The notes below the pieces were generated by a model. It was not told the origin of the DNA and did no database searches. It saw only the letters and a program-made list of their open reading frames with translations. A DNA stretch of 64,000 bases from Microcebus murinus. Taxonomy: Eukaryota; Chordata; Mammalia; Primates; Cheirogaleidae. The position numbers were made by a program, and so were the translations under genes. Position 1 is the stretch's first letter. Each line of letters opens with the position of its first letter. Below, piece after piece: positions 41,001-53,100 of this stretch. The stretch spans positions 558,001 to 622,000 of the forward strand of contig NC_134126.1 in assembly GCF_040939455.1 (NCBI RefSeq), in the 5' to 3' direction.

Positions 41001-43104
41001 CCTGCTGTGGGCGAGTGGACACAGCCAGATCCGCACTGCGCCCTGTATGACCGTCTGCCGTGGGTGAGTGGACACAGCCAGATCCGCACTGCGCGCTGCC
41101 TGCCCCTCTCACGTGGGTGAGTGGACACAGCCAGATCCGCACTGCGCCCTGCCTGCCCGTCTCCCGTGGGCGAGCGGACACATCTAGATCCGCACTGCGC
41201 CCTGCCTGCCCGTCTCCCATGGTTGACTGGACACAGCCAGATCCGCACTGCGCCCTGCCTGCCCGTCTCCCGTGGGTGAGTGGACACAGCCAGATCCGCA
41301 CTGCGCCCTGCCTGCCCGTCTCCCGTGGGTGAGTGGACAGGGCCAGATCCACACTGCGCCGTGCCTGCCCGTCTGCCGTGGGCGAGTGGACACTGCCAGA
41401 TCCGCACTGCGCACTGCCTGACCGTCTGCCGTGGGTGAGTGGACACAGCCATATCCGCACTGCGCCCTGCCTAACCGCCTGCCGTGGGTGAGTGGACACA
41501 GCAAGATCCGCACTGCGCCTTGCCTGCCCGTCTCCCGTGGGCGAGTGGACACAGCCACATCCGCACTGCGCCTTTCCTGCCCTTCTGCCGTGGGTGTGTG
41601 GACACAGCCAGATCCGCACTGCGCCCTGCCTGACCGTCTACCGTGGGTGAGTGGACACAGCCAGATCCGCAATGCGCCCTGCCTGACTGCTTGCCGTGGG
41701 TGAGTGGACACAGCCAGATCCGCACTGCGCCCTGCCTGCCCGTCTCCCGTGGGTGAGTGGAAACAGCCAGATCCGCACTGCGCGCTGCCTGCCCGTCTCC
41801 CGTGTGCGAGTGGACACAGCCAGATACGCACTACGCCCTGCCTGACCGTCTGCCGTGTGTGAGTGGACACAGCCAGATCCGCACTGCGCCCTGCCTGCCC
41901 GTCTCCTGTGGGTGAGTGGACACAGCCAGATCCGCACTGCGCCCTGCCTGACCGTCTGCCGTGGGTGAGTGGACACAGCCAGATCCGCACTGCGCCCTGC
42001 CTGACCGCCTGCCGTGGGTGAGTGGACACAGCCAGATCCGCACTGCGCCCTGCCTGCCCGTCTTCCGGGGGCGAGTGGACACAGCCAGATCCGCACTGCG
42101 CCCTGCCTGCCCTTCTGCCGTGGGTGAGTGGACACAGCCAGATCCGCACAGTACCCTGCCTGACCGTCTGCCGTGGGTGTGTGGACACAGCCAGATCCAC
42201 ACTGCGCCCTGCCTGCCCGTCTGCCGTGGGCGAGTGGACACAGCCAGATCCGCACTGCGCCCTGCCTGCCCGTCTCCAGTGGGCGAGTGGACACAGCCAG
42301 ATCCGCACTGCGCCCTGCCTGCCCGTCTCCAGTGGGCGAGTGGACACAGCCAGATCCACACTGCGCCCTGCCTGCCCGTCGGCCGTGGGTGAGTGGACAC
42401 AGCCAGATCCGCACTGCGCCCTGCCTGACCGTCTCCCGTGGGTGTGTGGACACAGCCAGATCCGCACTGCGCGCTGCCTGCCCGTCTCCCGTGGGCGAGT
42501 GGACACAGCCAGATACGCACTACGCCCTGCCTGACCGTCTGCCGTGTGTGAGTGGACACAGCCATATCCGCACTGCGCCCTGCCTGCCCATCTCCCGTGG
42601 GTGAGTGGACACAGCCAGATCCGCACTGCGCCCTGCCTGACCGTCTGCCGTGGGCGAGTGGACACAGCCAGATCCGCACTGCGCCCTGCCTGACCGCCTG
42701 CCGTGGGTGAGTGGACACAGCCAGATCCGCACTGCGCCCTGCCTGCCCGTCTGCCGTGGGTGAGTGGACACAGCCAGATCCGCACTGCGCCCTACCTGCC
42801 CGTCTCCCGTGGGTTAGTGGACACAGCCAGATCCGCACTGCACCCTGCCTGACCGTCCTTCGTGGGTGAGTGGACACCGCCAGATCCGCACTGCGCCCTG
42901 CCTGCCCGTCTCCCGTGGGTGAGTGGACACAGCCAGATCCGCACTGCGCCCTGCCTGCCCGTCTCCCGTCAGTGAGTGGACACAGCCAGATCCGCACTGC
43001 GCCCTGCCTGACCGTCTCGCGTGGGTGAGTGGACACAGCCAGATCCGCACTGCGCGCTGCCTGCCCGTCTCCCGTGGGCGAGTGGACACAGCCAGATCCG
43101 CACT
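38079..43104. repeat. Satellite segment with a 30-monomer tandem duplication
   Basis: Landmarks at 39003, 39471, 39842 and 40372 recur at 40592, 41060, 41431 and 41961, all 1,589 bases later (30 monomers minus 1). Each copy contains the 1-bp-deleted CCCGCTGTC monomer (near 39198 and 40790), the CACATCTAGATCC monomer (39590 and 41179) and CTTCCGGGGGCGAG (40474 and 42062). The 39.47-40.5 kb part also matches 28.12-29.16 kb. The segment near 42800-43100 matches 38.9-39.1 kb. Confidence 0.75.
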
Positions 43105-46100
43105 GCGCCCTGCCTGACCCTCTCCCGTGGGTGAGTGGACACAGCCAGATCCGCACTGCACCTTGCCTGCCCTTCTCCCGTCAGTGAGTGGACACAGCCA
43201 GATCCGCACTGCGCCCTGCCTGCCCGTCTCCCGTGGGTGAGTGGACACAGCGAGATCCGCACTGCGCGCTGCCTTCCCGTCTCCCGTGGGCGAGTGGAAA
43301 CAGCCAGATCCGCACTGCGCCCTGCCTGCCCGTCTTTCGTGGGCGAGTGGACACAGCCATATCCGCACTGCGCCCTGCCTGCCCGTCTGCCGTGGGTGAG
43401 TGGACACAGCCAGATCCGCACTGCGCCCTGCCTGACCCTCTCCCGTGGGTGAGTGGACACAGCCATATCCGCACTGCGCCCTGCCTGCCCGTCTGCCGTG
43501 GGTGAGTGGACACAGCCAGATCCGCACTGCGCCCTGCCTTACCCTCTCCCGTGGGTGAGTGGACACAGCCAGATCCGCACTGCGCCCTGCCTGACCGTCT
43601 GCCGTCGGTGAGTGGACACAGCCAGATCCGCACTGCACCTTGCCTGCCCGTCTCCCGTCAGTGAGTGGACACAGCCAGATCCACACTGCGCCCTGCCTGC
43701 CCGTCTCCCGTGGGTGAGTGGACACAGCCAGATCCGCACTGCGTGCTGCCTGCCCGTCTCCCGTGGGCGAGCGGAAACAGCCAGATCTGCACTGCGCGCT
43801 GCCTGCCCGTCTGTCGTGGGCGAGTGGACACAGCCATATCCGCACTGCGCCCTGCCTGCCCGTCTGCCGTGGGTGAGTGGACACAGCCAGATCCACACTG
43901 CGCCCTGCCTGACCGTCTGCCGTGGGTGAGTGGACACAGCCAGATCCACACTGCGCCCTGCCTGCCCGTCTGCCGTGGGTGAGTGGACACAGCCAGATCC
44001 GCACTGCACCCTGCCTGACCGTCTCCCGTGGGTGAGTGGACACAGCGAGATCCGCACTGCGCCCTGCCTGCCCGTCTCCCGTGGGTGAGTGGACACAGCC
44101 AGATCCGCACTACACCTTGCCTACCCGTCTCCCGTCAGTGAGTGGACACAGCCAGATCCGCACTGCGTGCTGCCTGCCCGTCTCCCGTGGGCGAGCGGAA
44201 ACAGCCAGATCTGCACTGCGCGCTGCCTGCCCGTCTGTCGTGGGCGAGTGGACACAGCCATATCCGCACTGCGCCCTGCCTGCCCGTCTGCCGTGGGTGA
44301 GTGGACACAGCCAGATCCACACTGCGCCCTGCCTGCCCGTCTGCCATGGGTGAGTGGACATAGCCAGATCCGCACTGCGCCCTGCCTGACCCTCTCCCGT
44401 GGGTGAGTGGACACAGCCAGATCCGCACTGCACCTTGCCTGCCCTTCTCCCGTCAGTGAGTGGACACAGCCAGATCCGCACTGCGCCCTGCCTGCCCGTC
44501 TCCCGTGGGTGAGTGGACACAGCCAGATCCGCACTGCGCGCTGCCTTCCCGTCTCCCGTGGGCGAGTGGAAACAGCCAGATCCGCACTGCGCCCTGCCTG
44601 CCCGTCTTTCGTGGGCGAGTGGACACAGCCATATCCGCACTGCACCCTGCCTGCCCGTCTGCCGTGGGTGAGTGGACACAGCCAGATCCGCACTGCGCCC
44701 TGCCTGACCCTCTCCCATGGGTGAGTGGACACAGCCATATCCGCACTGCGCCCTGCCTGCCCGTCTGCCGTGGGCGAGTGAACACAGCCAGATCCGCACT
44801 GTGCACTGCCTGACCGTCTGCCGTGGGTGAGTGGACACAGCCAGATCCGCACTGCGCCTTGCCTGACCGCCTGCCGTGGGTGAGTGGACACAGCCAGATC
44901 CACACTGCGCCCTTCCTGCCCGTCTGCCGTGGGCGAGTGGACACAGCCAAATCCGCACTGCGCACTGCCTGACCGTCTGCCGTGGGTGAGTGGACACAGC
45001 CAGATCCGTACTGCGCCCTGCATAACCGCCTGCCGTGGGTGAGTGGACACAGCAAAGTCCGCACTGCGCCTTGCCTGCCCGTCTCCCGTGGGCGACTGGA
45101 CACAGCCAGATCCTCACTGCGCCCTGCCTGCCCTTCTGCCGTGGGTGAGTGGACTCAGCCAGATCCGCACTGCGCCCTGCCTGACCGTCTGCCGTGGGTG
45201 AGTGGACACAGCCAGATCCGCACTGCGCCCTGCCTGCCCGTCTCCCGTGGGTGAGTGGACACAGCCAGATCCACACTGCGCCCTGCCTGACCGTCTGCCG
45301 TGGGCGAATGGACACAGCCAGATCCGCACTGCGCCCTGCCTGACCGTCTGCTGTGGGTGAGTGGACACAGCAAGATCCGCACTGCGCCCTGCCTGCCCCT
45401 ATGCTGTGGGCGAGTGGACACAGCCAGATCCGCACTGCGCCCTGCCTGACCGTCTGCCGTGGGTGAGTGGACACAGCCAGATCTGCACTGCGCCCTGCCT
45501 GACCGCCTGCCGTGGATGAGTGGACACAGCCAGATCCGCACTGCGCCCTGCCTGCCCTTCTGCCATGGGTGAGTGAACACAGCCAGATCCGCACTGCGCC
45601 CTGCCTGCCCGTCTCCCGTCAGTGAGTGGACACAGCCAGATCCGCACTGCGCCGTACCTGCCCGTCTCCCGTGGGCGAGTGGAAACAGCCCGATCCGCAC
45701 TGCGCTCTGCCTGCCCGTCTGCCGTGGGTGAGTGGACACAGCCAGATCCGCACTGCGCCGTGCCTGCCCGTCTCCCGTCAGTGAGTGGACTCAGCCATAT
45801 TCGCACTGCGCCCTGCCTGCCCGTCTCCCGTGGGTGAGTGGACACAGCCATATCCGCACTGCGCGCTGCCTGCCCGTCTCCCATGGGCGAGTGGACACAG
45901 CCAGATCCGCACTGCGCCCTGCCTGCCCGTCTCCCGTGGGCGAGTGGAAACAGCCAGATCCGCACTGCGCCCTGCCTGCCCGTCTTTCGTGGGCGAGTGG
46001 ACACAGCCATATCCGCACTGCGCCCTGCCTGCCCGTCTGCCGTGGGTGAGTGGACACAGCCAGATCCGCACTGCGCCCTGCCTTACCCTCTCCCGTGGGT

Positions 46101-49100
46101 GAGTGGACACAGCCAGATCCGCACTGCGCCCTGCCTGACCGTCTGCCGTCGGTGAGTGGACACAGCCAGATCCGCACTGCACCTTGCCTGCCCGTCTCCC
46201 GTCAGTGAGTGGACACAGCCAGATCCGCACTGCGCCCTGCCTGCCCGTCTCCCGTGGGTGAGTGGACACAGCCAGATCCGCACTGCGTGCTGCCTGCCCG
46301 TCTCCCGTGGGCGAGCGGAAACAGCCAGATCTGCACTGCGCGCTGCCTGCCCGTCTGTCGTGGGCGAGTGGACACAGCCATATCCGCACTGCGCCCTGCC
46401 TGCCCGTCTGCCGTGGGTGAGTGGACACAGCCAGATCCACACTGCGCCCTGCCTGCCCGTCTGCCGTGGGTGAGTGGACATAGCCAGATCCGCACTGCGC
46501 CCTGCCTGACCCTCTCCCGTGGGTGAGTGGACACAGCCAGATCCGCACTGCACCTTGCCTGCCCTTCTCCCGTCAGTGAGTGGACACAGCCAGATCCGCA
46601 CTGCGCCCTGCCTGACCCTCTCCCGTGGGTGAGTGGACACAGCCAGATCCGCACTGCACCTTGCCTGCCCTTCTCCCGTCAGTGAGTGGACACAGCCAGA
46701 TCCGCACTGCGCCCTGCCTGACCGTCTGCCGTCGGTGAGTGGACACAGCCAGATCCACACTGCGCCCTGCCTGCCCGTCTGCCGTGGGCGAGCGGACACA
46801 GCCAGATCCGCACTGCGCCCTGCCTCACCGTCTGCCGTAGGTGAGTGGACAAGCCAGATCCGCACTGCGCCCTGCCTGCCCGTCTGCCGTGGGTGAGTGG
46901 ACACAGCCAGATTCGCACTGCACCTTGCCTGCCCGTCTCCTGTCAGTGAGTGGACACAGCAAGATCCGCACTGTGCCCTGCCTGCCCGTCTCCCGTGGGC
47001 GAGTGGACACAGCCAGATCCGCACTGCGCGCTGCCTGCCCGTCTCCCGTTGGCAAGTGGACACAGCCAGATCCGCACTGCGCCCTGCCTGTCGGTCTCCC
47101 GTGGGTGAGAGGACACAGCCAGATCCGAACTGCGCCCTGCCTGCCCGTCTTTCGTGGGCGAGTGGACACAGCCATATCCGCACTGCGCCCTGCCTGCCCG
47201 TCTGCCGTGGGTGAGTGGACACAGCCAGATCCACACTGCGCCCTGCCTGACCGTCTGCCGTGGGTGAGTGGACACAGCCAGATCCACACTGCGCCCTGCC
47301 TGCCCGTCTGCCGTGGGTGAGTGGACACAGCCAGATCCGCACTGCACCCTGCCTGACCGTCTCCCGTGGGTGAGTGGACACAGCGAGATCCGCACTGCGC
47401 CCTGCCTGCCCGTCTCCCGTGGGTGAGTGGACACAGCCAGATCCGCACTACACCTTGCCTACCCGTCTCCCGTCAGTGAGTGGACACAGCCAGATCCGCA
47501 CTGCGTGCTGCCTGCCCGTCTCCCGTGGGCGAGCGGAAACAGCCAGATCTGCACTGCGCGCTGCCTGCCCGTCTGTCGTGGGCGAGTGGACACAGCCATG
47601 TCCGCACTGCGCCCTGCCTGCCCGTCTGCCGTGGGTGAGTGGACACAGCCAGATCCACACTGCGCCCTGCCTGCCCGTCTGCCATGGGTGAGTGGACATA
47701 GCCAGATCCGCACTGCGCCCTGCCTGACCCTCTCCCGTGGGTGAGTGGACACAGCCAGATCCGCACTGCACCTTGCCTGCCCTTCTCCCGTCAGTGAGTG
47801 GACACAGCCAGATCCGCACTGCGCCCTGCCTGCCCGTCTCCCGTGGGTGAGTGGACACAGCCAGATCCGCACTGCGCGCTGCCTTCCCGTCTCCCGTGGG
47901 CGAGTGGAAACAGCCAGATCCGCACTGCGCCCTGCCTGCCCGTCTTTCGTGGGCGAGTGGACACAGCCATATCCGCACTGCGCCCTGCCTGCCCGTCTGC
48001 CGTGGGTGAGTGGACACAGCCAGATCCGCACTGCGCCCTGCCTGACCCTCTCCCATGGGTGAGTGGACACAGCCATATCCGCACTGCGCCCTGCCTGCCC
48101 GTCTGCCGTGGGTGAGTGGACACAGCCAGATCCGCACTGCGCCCTGCCTTACCCTCTCCCGTGGGTGAGTGGACACAGCCAGATCCGCACTGCGCCCTGC
48201 CTGACCGTCTGCCGTCGGTGAGTGGACACAGCCAGATCCGCAATGCACCTTGCCTGCCCGTCTCCCGTCAGTGAGTGGACACAGCCAGATCCACACTGCG
48301 CCCTGCCTGCCCGTCTCCCGTGGGTGAGTGGACACAGCCAGATCCGCACTGCGTGCTGCCTGCCCGTCTCCCGTGGGCGAGCGGAAACAGCCAGATCTGC
48401 ACTGCGCGCTGCCTGCCCGTCTGTCGTGGGCGAGTGGACACAGCCATATCCGCACTGCGCCCTGCCTGCCCGTCTGCCGTGGGTGAGTGGACACAGCCAG
48501 ATCCACACTGCGCCCTGCCTGACCGTCTGCCGTGGGTGAGTGGACATAGCCAGATCCGCACTGCGCCCTGCCTGACCCTCTCCCGTGGGTGAGTGGACAC
48601 AGCCAGATCCGCACTGCACCTTGCCTGCCCTTCTCCCGTCAGTGAGTGGACACAGCCAGATCCGCACTGCGCCCTGCCTGCCCGTCTCCCGTGGGTGAGT
48701 GGACACAGCCAGATCCGCACTGCGCGCTGCCTGCCCGTCTCCCGTGGGCGAGTGGAAACAGCCAGATCCGCACTGCGCCCTGCCTGCCCGTCTTTCGTGG
48801 GCGAGTGGACACAGCCATATCCGCACTGCGCCCTGCCTGCCCGTCTGCCGTGGGTGAGTGGACACAGCCAGATCCGCACTGCGCCCTGCCTGACCCTCTC
48901 CCGTGGGTGAGTGGACACAGCCAGATCCGCACTGCGCCCTGCCTGACCGTCTGCCGTCGGTGAGTGGACACAGCCAGATCCACACTGCGCCCTGCCTGCC
49001 CGTCTGCCGTGGGCGAGCGGACACAGCCAGATCCGCACTGCGCCCTGCCTCACCGTCTGCCGTAGGTGAGTGGACAAGCCAGATCCGCACTGCGCCCTGC

Positions 49101-50190
49101 CTGCCCGTCTGCCGTGGGTGAGTGGACACAGCCAGATTCGCACTGCACCTTGCCTGCCCGTCTCCTGTCAGTGAGTTGACACAGCAAGATCCGCACTGTG
49201 CCCTGCCTGCCCGTCTCCCGTGGGCGAGTGGACACAGCCAGATCCGCACTGCGCGCTGCCTGCCCGTCTCCCGTTGGCAAGTGGACACAGCCAGATCCGC
49301 ACTGCGCCCTGCCTGTCGGTCTCCCGTGGGTGAGAGGACACAGCCAGATCCGAACTGCGCCCTGCCTGCCCGTCTTTCGTGGGCGAGTGGACACAGCCAT
49401 ATCCGCACTGCGCCCTGCCTGCCCGTCTGCCGTGGGTGAGTGGACACAGCCAGATCCACACTGCGCCCTGCCTGACCGTCTGCCGTGGGTGAGTGGACAC
49501 AGCCAGATCCACACTGCGCCCCGCCTGCCCGTCTGCCGTGGGTGAGTGGACACAGCCAGATCCGCACTGCACCCTGCCTGACCGTCTCCCGTGGGTGAGT
49601 GGACACAGCGAGATCCGCACTGCGCCCTGCCTGCCCGTCTCCCGTGGGTGAGTGGACACAGCCAGATCCGCACTACACCTTGCCTACCCGTCTCCCGTCA
49701 GTGAGTGGACACAGCCAGATCCGCACTGCGCCCTGCCTGACCGTCTCCCGTGGGTTTGTGGATACAGCCAGATCCGCACTGCGCCCTGCCTGACCGTCTG
49801 CCGTGGGTGAGTGGACACAGCCATATCCGCACTGCGCCCTGCCTGCCCGTCTGCCGTGGGTGAGTGGACACAGCCAGATCCACACTGCGCCCTGCCTGAC
49901 CCTCTCCCGTGGGTGAGTGGACACAGCCAGATCCGCACTGCGCCCTGCCTGCCCGTCTCCCGTGGGTGAGTGGACACAGCCAGATCCGCACTGCGCCCTG
50001 CCTGCCCGTCTCCCGTGGGTGAGTGGACACAGCCAGATCCGCACTGCGCGCTGCCTGCCCGTCTCCCGTGGGCGAGTGGACACAGCCAGATCCGCACTGC
50101 GCGCTGCCTGCCCGTCTGTCGTGGGCGAGTGGATGCAGCCATATCCGCACTACGCCCTGCCTGACCGTCTGCCGTGGGTGAGTGGACTCA
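43105..50190. repeat. C-type satellite domain with nested repeats and a B-type insert
   Basis: The domain is marked by frequent CTGACCCTCTCCC, CCCGTCTTTCGTGGGCG, GTGGAAACAGCC and CATATCCGCACTG monomers. Matching groups recur at 43135, 44407, 47745 and 48593 (offsets 1,272, 3,338 and 848) and at 43612, 46156 and 48222 (2,544 and 2,066). 46.69-47.48 kb repeats at 48.91-49.70 kb (2,225). About 44765-45900 is B-type sequence matching 17.6-18.0 kb and 26.95-27.2 kb. One-base deletions giving GTGGACAAGCC occur near 46850 and 49073. Confidence 0.76.
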
Positions 50191-53100
50191 GCCAGATCCA
50201 CACTGCGCCCTGCCTGCCCGTCTGCCGTGGGCGAGCGGACAGAGCCAGATCCGCACTGCGCCCTGCCTGACCGTCTGCATTAGGCGAGTGGACACAGCCA
50301 GATCCGCACTGCGCCCTGCCTGCCCGTCTGCTGTGGGTGAGTGGACACAGCCAGATCCACACTGCGTCCTGCCTGTCCCTATGCTGTGGGTGAGTGGACA
50401 CAGCCAGATCCGCACTGCGCCCTGCCTGACCGTCTGCCGTGGGTGAGTGGACACAGCCAGATCTGCACTGCGCCCTGCCTGACCGCCTGCCGTGGGTGAG
50501 TGGACACAGCCAGATCCACACTGCGCCCTGCCTTTCCGTCTCCCGTGGGCGAGTGGACACAGCCAGATCCGCACTGCGCCCTGCCTGCCCTTCTGCCGTG
50601 GGTGAGTGAACACAGCCAGATCCGCACTGCGCCCTACCTGCCCGTCTCCCGTCAGTGAGTGGACACAGCCAGATCCGCACTGCGCCTTACCTGCCCGTCT
50701 CCCGTGGGCGAGTGGACACAGCCCGATCCGCACTGCGCTCTGCCTGCCCGTCTGCCGTGGGTGAGTGGACACCGCCAGATCCGCACTGCGCCTTGCCTGC
50801 CCGTCTCCCGTCAGTGAGTGGACACAGCCAGATCCGCACTGCGCCCCTGCCTGCCCGTCTCCCGTCGGGGAGTGGACACAGCCAGATCCGCACTGCTCCC
50901 TGCCTGCCCGTCTCCAGTGGGCGAGTGGACACAGCCAGATCCGCACTGCGCCCTGCCTGCCCATCTCCAGTGGGCGAGTGGACTCAGCCAGATCCACACT
51001 GCGCCCTGCCTGCCCGTCTGCCGTGGGTGAGTGGACACAGCCAGATCCGCACTGCGCCCTGCCTGACCGTCTCCCGTGGGTGTGTGGACACAGCCAGATC
51101 CGCAATGCGCCCTGCCTGCCCGTCTCCCGTGGGTGAGTGGACATAGCCAGATTCGCACTGCACCTTGCCTGCCCGTCTCCTGTCAGTGAGTGGACACAGC
51201 CAGATCCGCACTGTGCCCTGCCTGCCCGTCTCCCGTGGGTGAGTGGACACAGTCAGATCCGCACTGCGCGCTGCCTGCCCGTCTCCCGTGGGCGAGTAGA
51301 AACAGCCAGATCCGCACTGCGCACTGCCTGCCCGTCTGTCGTGGGCGAGAGGACACAGCCATATCCGCACTGCGCCCTGCCTGCCCGTCTGCCGTGGGTG
51401 AGTGGACACCGCCAGATCCGCACTGCGCCCTGCCTGCCCGTCTCCCGTGGGTGAGTGGACACAGCCAGATCCACACTGCGCCCTGCCTGCCCGTCTGCCG
51501 TGGGTGAGTGGACATAGCCAGATCCGCACTGCGCCCTGCCTGACCCACTCCCGTGGGTGAAAGGACATAGCCAGATCCGCACTGCACATTGCCTGCCCTT
51601 CTCCCGTCAGTGAGTGGACACAGCCAGATCCGCACTGCGCCCTGCCTGCCCGTCTCCCGTGGGTGAGTGGACACAGCCAGATCCGCACTGCGCGCTGCCT
51701 GCCCGTCTCCCGTGGGCGAGTGGAAACAGCAAGATCCGCACTGCGCCCTGCCTGCCCGTCTTTCGTGGGCGAGTGGACACAGCCATATCCGCACTGCGCC
51801 CTGCCTGCCCGTCTGCCGTGGGTAGTGGACACAGCCAGATCCGCACTGCGCCCTGCCTGACCCTCTCCCGTGGGTGAGTGGACACAGCCAGATCCGCACT
51901 GCGCCCTGCCTGACCGTCTGCCGTGGGTGAGTGGACACAGCCAGATCCTCACTGCGCCCTGCCTGCCCCTGTGCCGTGGGCTAGTGGACACAGCCAGATC
52001 CGCACTCCGCCGTGCCTGACCGTCTGCCGTGGGTGAGTGGACACAGCCAGATCCACACTGCGCTTTGCGTGACCATCTGCCGTGGGTGAGTGGACACCGC
52101 CAGATCCGCACTGCGCCCTGCCTGCCCGTCTCCCGTGGGTGAGTGGACACAGCCAGATCCACACTGCGTCCTGCCTGCCCGTCTGCCGTGGGTGAGTGGA
52201 CACAGCCAGATCCGCACTGCGCCCTGCCTGACCGTCTCCCGTGGGTGAGTGGACACAGCCAGATCCGCACTGCGCCTTGCCTGCCCGTCTCACGTGGGTG
52301 AGTGGACACAGCCAGATCCGCACTGCGCCCTACCTGCACGTCTCCCGTGGGTGAGTGGACACAGCCAGATGCGCACTGCACCCTGCCTGTCCGTCCTTCG
52401 TGGATGAGTGGACACCGCCAGATCCGCACTGCGCCCTGCCTGCCCGTCTGCCGTGGGTGAGTGGACACAGCCAGATCCGCACTGCGCCCTGCCTGCCCGT
52501 CTCCCGTCAGTGAGTGGACACAGCCAGATCCGCACTGCGCCCTGCCTTACCGTCTGCCGTCGGTGAGTGGACACAGCCAGATCCGCACTGCGCCCTGCCT
52601 GCCCGTCTGCCGTGGGCGAGTGGACACAGCCCGATCCGCACTGCGCCCTGCCTGACGGTCTGCCGTGGGTGAGTGGACACAGCCAGATCCGCACTGCGCC
52701 CTGCCTGCCCGTCTGCCGTGGGCGAGTGGACACTGCCAGATCCGCACTGCGCCCTGCCTGACGGTCAGCCGTGGGTGAGTGGACACAGCCAGATCCACAC
52801 TGCGCCCTGCCTGCCCCTCTGCCGTGGGTGAGTGGACACAGCCAGATCCGCACTGCGCCCTTCCTGACCGTCTGCCGTGGGTGAGTGGACACAGCCAGAT
52901 CCGCACTGCGCGCTGCCTGCCCGTCTCCCGTGGGCGAGTGGAAACAGCCAGATCCGCACTGCGCGCTGCCTGCCCGTCTTTCGTGGGCGAGTGGACACAG
53001 CCATATCCGCACTGCGCCCTGCCTGCCCGTCTGCCGTGGGTGAGTGGACACAGCCAGATCCGCACTGCGCCCTGCCTGACCCTCTCCCGTGGGTGAGTGG

